Of a DNA stretch of 62,872 bases, positions 55,495 through 62,872 are shown piece by piece (the first letter of the stretch is position 1; each line of letters begins with the position of its first letter). Made by a program: the position numbers and the translations under genes. The notes under the pieces were generated by a model, which was not told the origin of the DNA, did no database searches, and saw only the letters and a program-made list of their open reading frames with translations. This DNA is from Streptomyces sp. IMTB 2501 (lineage in GTDB: Bacteria; Actinomycetota; Actinomycetes; Streptomycetales; Streptomycetaceae), in the NCBI RefSeq assembly GCF_001953885.1, contig NZ_MQUS01000040.1, positions 1 through 62,872 of the forward strand. Reading direction: 5' to 3'.

Positions 55495-56217
55495 TCACTG
55501 GGCAAGGTGCCGGCCGGGGGCGGGCGACGTGCCGGTCTGCTTGGCGTAGGTCTGGGCGTACTTCGGGATCAGTGCCTCGATCCGGTTCACATAGTTCTGA
55601 GTCTCAGGGATCCGTGGGATGCCCCGGGCCTTGAGTACCGCGACGGGGCCGGCGTTGTATGCGGCGAGCGCGAGCCGGGTGGGGTCACCGGGGATGCCCT
55701 TGACCTGCTTGAACAGATGGCACATGTAGGCGCCCTGGGCCGGGATGGCGTCGGCGGGGTTCCACACGTCGGCCTTGCCATCGCCGGCGTAGTCCTTGCC
55801 CCACTCCGCCCAGGTGGACGGGCGGAACTGCGCGATGCCCTGGGCCCGCCCGGAGTCCGCCCGCGGATCCCAGTGGCTCTCCGCGTCGAGTTGCGCGGCC
55901 AGCAACGGAACGCTCAGCTGCGGACAGGTCCTGGCGGCCGACTGAACAGTCACCAGATACCGATCAGGAATGGCGGGCAGTGCGGGCGGCCGGCTCAGCC
56001 ACCACACGACGCCGACGCCGGCGGTGACTACGAGTACGACTCCGAGGGCCAGGCCCACCAGGCGTCCTCGGCGTACGGAGCGCCTGGGTGCCATCTCCGC
56101 CCAGGAAGGGCCGCGCACTGCGGCGGGCGACGCCCCTTGCCAGGAGGTAGGTGTGGCCTGCTGACTTTGTCGCCACACCCGGCCGCTGTCCGCCGCGTTG
56201 GCTTGCTGCTGTTGCAT
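55495..56217 (-). CDS. Membrane-anchored lytic transglycosylase (SLT domain)
   Basis: 240 aa. Cytoplasmic Gln/Ser-rich N-terminus, membrane helix at 52-74 (GRLVGLALGVVLVVTAGVGV), then an SLT-type lysozyme fold outside: catalytic Glu113 in LDAESHWDPRA, GRAQGIAQFRPSTWAEWG, DAIPAQGAYMCHLFK and LALAAYNAGPVAVLKARGIP (AYNAG motif). It cleaves the MurNAc-GlcNAc bond of peptidoglycan. ATG 56217 is used though its ribosome site is weak. Confidence 0.9.
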   Translation of the reverse strand: MQQQQANAADSGRVWRQSQQATPTSWQGASPAAVRGPSWAEMAPRRSVRRGRLVGLALGVVLVVTAGVGVVWWLSRPPALPAIPDRYLVTVQSAARTCPQLSVPLLAAQLDAESHWDPRADSGRAQGIAQFRPSTWAEWGKDYAGDGKADVWNPADAIPAQGAYMCHLFKQVKGIPGDPTRLALAAYNAGPVAVLKARGIPRIPETQNYVNRIEALIPKYAQTYAKQTGTSPAPGRHLAQ

Positions 56218-56637
56218 GTGCCCAGTCCGTCCGGTCGGTGCACCCGGTGCTCTGCCGATGACAGGTGGGACGCCTTGGACTCTGCCGTCGGTTGCAAAGT
56301 CGCGCAGCTGAGCAAGCGTCTGTGGGAATCGCCACAGGACGGAACCGGCCTCAGCCGCCCACCGAGACACCGTCACCGAAACCGCCCCCAAGGCATGCTC
56401 GGCCTCGGGGCCAGTCCTGCCCACCATGCTGTCAGCACTACAAGGGGTCCAGCCAAGGTGAGCCCAAAAGCCGCGACAGGATGATCTTGAAGCCTTGATC
56501 CCCTGCGGCTCCTCTACCAGCGCACCCCGGTGCGTGTCCTGGATTCCGGAGTTCTGATCTTCGCAGCGTTGTTGGGCCGGGGATGACCGCGCGAGCGCGT
56601 GTGGCGCCTCCAAGGGCTGGCGTCGGGTGGGGTGGGG

Positions 56638-59600
56638 ATGACCTCGATCGAACGGACCGCGTACCCGCGGTTCAAGCGGCTGATCACCGCGCGTGAGCTG
56701 CATGTGTTCTTCACGCCCAGTGAGGAGGAGCGGATCTGGGCTGAGGAGGTCACGGACTCCGACGAGCATCAGCTCGCCCTGCTGGTGGCGCTGAAGTCGT
56801 ATCAGCGGATGGGGTGCTTCCCCAAGGTGTACGACGCGCCGGACCAGGTGGTGGAGTTCGTGCGCCGGGCGGTGGAACTGCCCGAGAGCACGCTGCCGGT
56901 GTACGCCTCCGGACGGACGGCCGAGCGGTGCCGGTCGTGGGTGCGTGAGCGGTGCGGGGTGCGTTACGACGGCCCGGCTGCGCGCAGGCTCGCTGAGGAG
57001 ACGATGCGGGTGGAGGCAGCGTCGAAGAACAACCCGGCGGACCTGATCAACATCGCGCTGGAGAAGCTGGTCGAGGCCGGGCTGGAGATACCGCGGTTCT
57101 CCACGTTGGACGCGATGGCCTCCAAGGTGCGGGGTCAGGTGAACGAGGAGATCCTGGCAGGCATTCAGAGCCGGGTGACCGAGGAGGAGCGGCGCCGGGT
57201 GCTGGGGCTGCCGGATGTGATCGGGCTGGACCGCAAGACGCTGTTCAACGCGCTCAAGCAGAACCCGGGCCGGGCGACCTGGTCGAACTTCAAGCGGCTC
57301 AAGGGCCACCTGGAGTGGGTGGACGGCCTCGGAGATACCGGCAAGTGGCTTGAGGGGGTGGCGTCGGCGAAGGCCGCGGACTTCGCCGGCGAGGCGGAGG
57401 CCCAGGACGCCGCCACCTTGAAGGACTACACCGAGGACAAGCGGGTGGCGCTGACCGCCTGTCTGGCCGCCAAGGCCCGCATGCGTGCTCGGGACGACCT
57501 GGCCACGATGTTCTGCAAGCGCATGGCGGCGAAGGCGAAGAAGGCCCGCGAGGAGCTGGCCGAGATCCACCGCCAGCAGCAGGAGATCGTGGAAGCACTG
57601 ATCGGCAACTACCGCACCCTGCTCCAGCAGGTCGACACCGGCGGACCGGCGCAGACCGCCCGGGCGACGGCCGCCGCGCTGACGAAACATGCCCCGGACG
57701 CGCTGGAGGGCCTGGAGGAGGAGGCAAGTGCGGCCGAGGTCGCCGAGCTGCTGGGGGTAAGGTCTCGCCCGCTTTCTCGCAGCTGGCCGAGGGGCTGATG
57801 GTCCAGTCGAACGGCCTCGGCTCGCTGCTGTCGGCGGTGGACCGGCTTGGCGGGTTCGAGGCCCAGTACGCGCAGATCGAGAAGGTCTCTGCCCACCACG
57901 GCGACAACTGGGAAGTGCTGCTGCACGGGCACCTGAAGGCCGACCGGCCAGTGATGTTCGACCTGACCGACGCTATCGAGCTGAAGGACACCAGCGAGGA
58001 CGCCAGCGTCCTGGCCGCCCTGGCGCATGCCAAGGCCCACCGCACCTCTGCCCGCGACTACATCCCCGACCGCGACGCAGACGGGGAGGAGATCGACATC
58101 TCCTTCGCCACCCAGAACTGACGGAAGGTCATCCGCGACCGCCGCCGGCCCGGTTACTTCGTGCGCCGCCACTTCGAGGCCATGGTCTTCTTCTACCTCG
58201 CCGAGGAGCTGCGCTGCGGTGATGTGGCGGTGATCGGCTCGGAGGAGTACGCCGACTGGTCCGAACAACTGCTGCCCTGGGAGCAGGTAGAGGCCAAGCT
58301 ACCCGAGTGCCTGGTGGAGGTCGGCCTGCGCGAGGCAGGCGACACGACGCCGTTCGACGGCCGCGCTCTCGTAGCCCACTTGCGCGCACGGCTGACCGAG
58401 GCTGCGGCGAAGGCGGACGGGGACTACCCGGACAACGACGAGCTGTTCATCGACCCGGACACCGGGGTGCCCAAGCTCAAGCCACGCCGCGCGGACAAAC
58501 CGAGGGCAAGCGCGGTGCGGCTTGAGCAAGCGATCAAGGAACGGATGCCGGAGCGGTCGCTGCCTGGCATCGTGGCGCGTACCGCCTACTGGATCGAGTG
58601 GTGGTACCGGTTCGGGCCGGCCTCCGGCAACGAACCGAAGTTGAAGGACCCCATCGGCCGGTACGTGATCACCACGTTCGTCAAAGGCACGAACATGACG
58701 TTCGCCGAGGCCGCCCGGCATATCGCCGGAGTGAGTGCACACGAGCTGTCGGTCGCTGCCCGCCGCCACACGACGGTGGCCAAGCTGAACGAGGCGCTCA
58801 CGGACGTGGTGAACGCGCACGCGAAGCTCGACGTGTCCCGTGCGTGGGGCAACGGCACCACCGCTGCGGCCGACGGCACGCATATGGATACCTACCTGGA
58901 CAACCTGCTCGCCGAGACCTCTGTCCGGCATGGTGCCGTGGGCGGCATCGCGTACCACCACATTTCAGATCTTTATATCGCGTTGTTCACGCACTTCGTG
59001 CCGTGTGGGGTGTGGGAGGCCGTTTACATGATCGAAGGCCTGCTGAAGAACGCTTCCGAGGTGCGGCCGGGCACGATCCATGCTGATACGCAAGGTCAGA
59101 GCTATCCGGTGTTCACCCTCGCACACTTGCTCGGGATCGATCTGATGCCCAGGATCCGCAACTGGAAGGACTGCCTGTTTGTTCTTCCGGCCGTCCCGCA
59201 GCACCGTCCACGAGCACATCGACGCACTGTTCGGCGAGCCGGGACGTAACGTGATCGACTGGGAGCTGGTCGAGACTCACTTCAAGGACTTGATGAGGGT
59301 GACCGTCTTCATCCGCGAGGGCACCATCTCCTCCACCCTGCTGCTCAAGCGACTGCGCTCCGGCTCCCACAAGAACGCCACCTACACCGCCTTCCGCGAG
59401 GTCGGGCGGGTGATTCGTACCGTCCAGTTGCTCCGGTACCTCTCGGACGCGCCGCTGCGCGGCCGGGTGACGGCCGCGACCAACAAGGTCGAGGCGTTCA
59501 ACGGTTTCAGCGACTGGGTGCGGTTCGGCCAGCGTGGCACGGTGGCGGCCAACGACCCGGTCGAGCAGGAGAAGGACGTGAAGTTCACCTCTTTGCTCGC

Positions 59601-59838
59601 CAACCTGCTGATCTTCCACAACACCCTCGATATCGCCGACGTGGTGCGGCAGTTGCAGGCCGAGGGCTGGGGCATCGACCCGCTGGACCTGGCCCAGATC
59701 TCGCCTTACCTAACGGAGCACGTCAACCGGTTCGGCGTCTACTCCATCCATGAGATAGGGGTCACCCCGGAGGACTACGACACCCACCTCGACGTCGACT
59801 TCAGCGTGTTGGAGGACGAGCAGGCCCCAGCGGCATGA
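56638..59838 (+). pseudogene. tnpA: Tn3-family transposase TnpA, two frameshifts and a TGA
   Basis: Four frame segments form one transposase of about 1000 aa: MTSIERTAYPRFKRLITARE to about 57740; KVSPAFSQLAEGLMVQSNGL to TGA at 58119-58121 where relatives have Trp (FATQN-W-RKVIRDR); FVRRHFEAMVFFYLAEELRC onward with FVKGTNMTFAEAARHI and ADGTHMDTYLDNLLAET (catalytic Asp region) to about 59185; then FFRPSRSTVHEHIDALFGEP to 59838 (RLRSGSHKNATYTAFREVGR, second catalytic region). No 38-bp Tn3 ends or resolvase seen; the response-regulator stop lies 10 bp beyond, so the right end is gone. Confidence 0.88.
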
Positions 59839-59848
59839 CCCGCATGCT

Positions 59849-60511
59849 TCAGCGAGGCAGGGTGACGAGCCCCATCTCATAGGCGGTGATAACGAGCTGA
59901 ACCCGGTCCCGGGCGCCCAGTTTGGTGAGCAGCCGTGACACGTGCGACTTGGCGGTGGCCACCGTGATGAAGAGGTCCTCGGCGATCTCGGTGTTCGACC
60001 GGCCGCGTCCGACCAGGGCCAGCACTTCCCGTTCCCGCTCGGTGATGCCCTCGACCGGCCGTGGGGAGCGCTCCGGGACAGCCGCGGGGCGCCCGATGAA
60101 GTCCGCGATCAGACGGCGTGTCACACCCGGCGCGATCAGTGCGTCGCCGGCGGCGACCACGCGGATCGCCGCGAGGATGTCGTCCAGCGCCATGTCCTTG
60201 ACCACGAAGCCGCTCGCGCCGGCCCGGAGCGCGCCGTAGACGTGGTCGTCCTCGTCGAAGGTGGTCAGGACGAGGACGCGTGTGGCTGCCGGACCGGCCG
60301 TGATCTGGCGGGTGGCCTCGATCCCGTCCATGCCGGGCATCCGGATGTCCATGACCACGACGTCAGGGCTGGCATCCCTGACCAGCTGGACGGCCTCGGC
60401 GCCGGTGGCGGCTTCACCGACGACCTCCAGGTCGCTGTGCTCGGCCATGAGCACGCGTAGACCGGACCGCACCAGGGGCTGGTCGTCGGCGAGCACAACG
60501 CGGACGGTCAC
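59849..60511 (-). CDS. NarL/FixJ-family response regulator
   Basis: 220 aa. Receiver with DD at 9-10, phosphoacceptor Asp55 (VVVMDIRMPG), Thr in VLTTFDEDDH and Lys in FVVKDM; C-terminal LuxR-type HTH (TEREREVLALVGRGRSNTEI, AEDLFITVATAKSHVSRLLT). Encoded 82 bp downstream of its sensor kinase on the same strand. Likely controls the divergent ABC transporter, as in many antibiotic-response pairs (inference). Confidence 0.95.
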   Translation of the reverse strand: MTVRVVLADDQPLVRSGLRVLMAEHSDLEVVGEAATGAEAVQLVRDASPDVVVMDIRMPGMDGIEATRQITAGPAATRVLVLTTFDEDDHVYGALRAGASGFVVKDMALDDILAAIRVVAAGDALIAPGVTRRLIADFIGRPAAVPERSPRPVEGITEREREVLALVGRGRSNTEIAEDLFITVATAKSHVSRLLTKLGARDRVQLVITAYEMGLVTLPR

Positions 60512-60593
60512 TGGTGGACCCTCCTCTCTGCGGGCTCTGAGAAGGTGCCCATGGTTAGATGCCGGTGAGAGCCGGGGTGACGGCCCGCGGTGG

Positions 60594-61778
60594 TCATCGG
60601 GTCTCCACCGGAACTCCGACGGGTGCGGGCAGCGGCAGCCTGGCCGCCACCCGGAAGCCGCCCTCAGGGCGGGGCCCGGCGCTCAGGTGGCCGCCCAGCA
60701 GACCGACCCGCTCCCGCATCCCGATGATGCCGAAGCCGTGGGCCGAGCCGTTCCCGGTGGTGCCGCGCCCGTCGTCGACGACCTCCACGGACAGTTCCCC
60801 GTCTCCGTAGGTGATGGCCACCCGGCAGCGCCCGGTGCCCGCGTGCCGGACCACGTTGGTCAGCGCCTCCTGCACGATGCGGTAGGCGGACAGATCGATG
60901 TCGGTTGGCACAGGACGCTGCTCCCCGCTGCGGCGCACATCGACGTGTACCCCCGCGCCCGCGGTCGCTGCCGCCAACTGTTCGACGTCCGCCAGCCCCG
61001 GCGAGGGTGCGAGCGGTGACTGCTCCGAGGGGGGCGAACCCCGGTCGGCCTGGCGGAGCGAGACCAGCGTGCGCCGAAGGCCCGAGAGAGTCTCTCTGCT
61101 GGTGGCCTCGATGGCGCGCAGGGCTTCGTGCGCCTGTGCCGGCTGCGTCTGGATGACCCGGCTGCCCACACCGGCCTGGATGGCGATGATGCCGATGCTG
61201 TGCGCGACCATGTCGTGCAGCTCCCGTGCGATCCGCAGCCGTTCGGCGGTCACGGCCTCGGCCACCTCCTGTGCACGCAGCGCCACTGCGTGCTCGCGGC
61301 GCTCGCGACTCAGCAGACCGGCCATGCAGGATGCGGCCAGCGCCAGGAGGGCGATCACCCCGTTGACGGTCAGGTTGTCCCCGTGCGCGAAGACGCCGAT
61401 CACCAGCAGCTGCACGGCGGCAGACACGGCCACGGCCACAACCGAAGCGCGCCGTGCACAGGTGGTGACGATGAAGCCCAGGACGAGGTCCACCGCCAGA
61501 TACGACAGGAACTGGCCCTGATACGCGACCGCCAGGCTCTTATGGACGGAGCTCGGAGTGCCCGCCACCACAGCGGTGGATCCGAAGAGTGCCATGGCCA
61601 GAGCCAGCAGCGGCATCCGTCGCACCACGCCGACGAGCAGGCTCACAGCCAGCAGTGCCCCGACACCGTGAACGGTGCCCGACGCCCGCGGCGCGCCCCC
61701 CACCAGCAGACCCACCACGAGTAGGTAGGAGGCGCCCCCCGCCCAGGCCACAGCCTTGGTTCTCGTCATCGGTGGCAT
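60594..61778 (-). CDS. Sensor histidine kinase (HisKA_3 type)
   Basis: 394 aa. Five or six N-terminal membrane helices (residues 8-155), dimerisation and phosphoacceptor helix with His188 in RIARELHDMVAHSIGIIAIQ, and HATPase motifs (IVQEALTNVVRHAG, LSVEVVDDGRG, GIIGMRERVGLLGG). No large extracellular domain, so it may sense within the membrane (intramembrane type). ATG 61778 lies directly after GGGAGGGA; ATG 61769 has better spacing and may be the true start. Confidence 0.94.
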   Translation of the reverse strand: MPPMTRTKAVAWAGGASYLLVVGLLVGGAPRASGTVHGVGALLAVSLLVGVVRRMPLLALAMALFGSTAVVAGTPSSVHKSLAVAYQGQFLSYLAVDLVLGFIVTTCARRASVVAVAVSAAVQLLVIGVFAHGDNLTVNGVIALLALAASCMAGLLSRERREHAVALRAQEVAEAVTAERLRIARELHDMVAHSIGIIAIQAGVGSRVIQTQPAQAHEALRAIEATSRETLSGLRRTLVSLRQADRGSPPSEQSPLAPSPGLADVEQLAAATAGAGVHVDVRRSGEQRPVPTDIDLSAYRIVQEALTNVVRHAGTGRCRVAITYGDGELSVEVVDDGRGTTGNGSAHGFGIIGMRERVGLLGGHLSAGPRPEGGFRVAARLPLPAPVGVPVETR

Positions 61779-61977
61779 TCCCTCCCGGGAACAACCCGAC
61801 GGTGCGCGACGCGCGTAGGCAACAAAGTGATCGTCATGGGGTTCACGCCGCGAGACTAACCGGCCACCGCTGGCGCGGCATCAGCCCGGGGACGTACGCC
61901 CACGGGCCAATGCGGCCGCACGATTGCCGCCCACGGCCCCATGTCCGGGCGTGCGTCCTCTTGGCAGTGTGGGTGCC

Positions 61978-62865
61978 GTGATCGAAGTCAGCGAACTCAC
62001 CAAGCGCTACGGCCGCAAGACGGCCGTCGACCATCTGTCCTTCACCGTGCGGCCGGGCCAGGTCACCGGATTCCTCGGCCCCAACGGCGCCGGCAAGTCC
62101 ACCACCCTGCGGATGATCCTCGGCCTGGACACGCCCACCACCGGCGCCGCCACCGTCAGCGGCGTCCCCTTCCACCGCCACCCGCGCGGACTGCGACACG
62201 TCGGCGCCCTCCTCGACGCCGGGCATATCCACGGCGGACGCAGCGCCGCCGCCCACCTGTCCGCCCTGGCCCGCAGCAACGGCATCCCGCGGCGCAGGGT
62301 GGAAGAGGTGCTTCAGGAGGTGGGGCTGGCCGAGGTGGCCAACCGCCGCATCGGCGGATTCTCCCTCGGCATGAAGCAGCGCCTCGGCATCGCCACCGCC
62401 CTGCTCGGCGACCCGCCCGTGCTCATGTTCGACGAGCCGATCAACGGCATGGACCCGGAGGGCGTGCTCTGGGTACGCCGGCTCTTCCGGCGCCTGGCCG
62501 CCGGGGGGCGCACGGTCTTCCTCTCCAGCCACCTGATGTCGGAGATGGAGAACACCGCCGACCAGCTGGTCGTCATCGGCCGGGGCCGCCTCATCGCCGC
62601 CGAGCCGCTACGGGACTTCGCGGCCCGTAGCACCCGTAGCAGCGTCGTGGTCGCAACACCGCAGGCCGCCGAGCTGGCAGCGGTGCTCACCGCGGCGGGC
62701 GCCTCGGTCGAGCCGGAGGGCTCGGCGGGCGCCGAGAAGCTCGCCGTGACCGGGCTCCCGGCGGACCGGATCGGCGCGCTCGCCTTCGAGAACCGCATCC
62801 GGCTGGACGAACTGACCACCCGTACCGCCTCACTGAGCTTCTTCAGCGGTGACTCTCCAGGGTGA
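61978..62865 (+). CDS. ABC transporter ATP-binding protein
   Basis: 295 aa from GTG 61978. Walker A GFLGPNGAGKSTTLRM (34-42), signature FSLGMKQRLGIA, Walker B PVLMFDEPINGMDPEG, H-loop LSSHLMSEME. The C-terminal part resembles BcrA/DrrA-type exporters of drugs or lantibiotics. The permease is expected just past the window edge. Divergent from the two-component system with 199 bp between, which must hold both promoters. Confidence 0.94.
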   Translation: MIEVSELTKRYGRKTAVDHLSFTVRPGQVTGFLGPNGAGKSTTLRMILGLDTPTTGAATVSGVPFHRHPRGLRHVGALLDAGHIHGGRSAAAHLSALARSNGIPRRRVEEVLQEVGLAEVANRRIGGFSLGMKQRLGIATALLGDPPVLMFDEPINGMDPEGVLWVRRLFRRLAAGGRTVFLSSHLMSEMENTADQLVVIGRGRLIAAEPLRDFAARSTRSSVVVATPQAAELAAVLTAAGASVEPEGSAGAEKLAVTGLPADRIGALAFENRIRLDELTTRTASLSFFSGDSPG

Positions 62866-62872
62866 GGACGGC

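Noticed and set aside
55495..57690. A 731-codon minus-strand frame covering the transglycosylase and the Tn3 region
   Set aside because: Only the last 240 codons are real; the rest is the antisense shadow of the Tn3 transposase.

Overview
The DNA is high-GC with GTG and ATG starts behind GGAGG-type ribosome sites, tightly overlapped genes, and protein families typical of Streptomyces (DUF6131, DUF6458, DUF5753 regulators, DUF6262 transposon proteins, Hanks kinases, GT87, WYL and ANTAR regulators). It reads as an accessory part of a Streptomyces or near-relative genome, perhaps a chromosome arm or large plasmid. At least twelve mobile-element genes or relics and many decayed genes lie among scattered intact ones.

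Layout. 0-5.4 kb: an IS110-type remnant, then a likely two-gene conflict system: a small trypco2 protein overlapping a 1260-aa trypsin-STAND-TPR protein. 5.6-20.4 kb: a nest of recombinases. A three-gene module (366-aa tyrosine recombinase, small HTH protein, zinc-ribbon-rich recombinase-like protein) has its first gene cut twice: by an IS21-family element (15980-18716, 4-bp target duplication) and by a 5.4-kb Tn554-like transposon (tnpA-tnpB-tnpC plus a Ser/Thr kinase). Removing both on paper restores one uninterrupted reading frame. An older tnpB/tnpC-like relic, another integrase tail and a truncated serine recombinase flank the nest.

20.4-30.4 kb: a truncated TPR regulator, tsaC/Sua5, a beta-carbonic anhydrase, a winged-helix regulator with a candidate operator, a STAS-ANTAR protein and three small stress-type proteins, a nonsense-mutated flavin monooxygenase and hypotheticals. 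30.6-36.7 kb: MazG-like protein, IS5 relic, RCC1-like propeller, AraC regulator, GNAT enzyme and fragments. 36.9-43.4 kb: an unusual membrane protein with a cytoplasmic half and an extracellular periplasmic-binding-protein half, two frameshifted HEAT-like genes and a membrane Ser/Thr kinase, all on one strand.

44-52 kb: broken DUF6292 and Y-family polymerase genes, a cytochrome P450, a nonsense-mutated GT87 mannosyltransferase, and two divergent regulator/target pairs with clear palindromic operators (WYL at 49.7 kb, TetR-tautomerase at 51.5 kb). 52-55.3 kb: remains of IS5-like, IS982 and ISL3 elements, an M18 aminopeptidase scrap and two solitary 29-bp repeats of type I-E CRISPR form that bracket an ISL3-like relic. 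55.5-62.9 kb: a lytic transglycosylase, a frameshifted Tn3 transposase, and a two-component system divergent from an ABC-transporter ATPase.

Functions come from motif recognition only. Frameshifts may be real decay or assembly errors; the text says where this matters.
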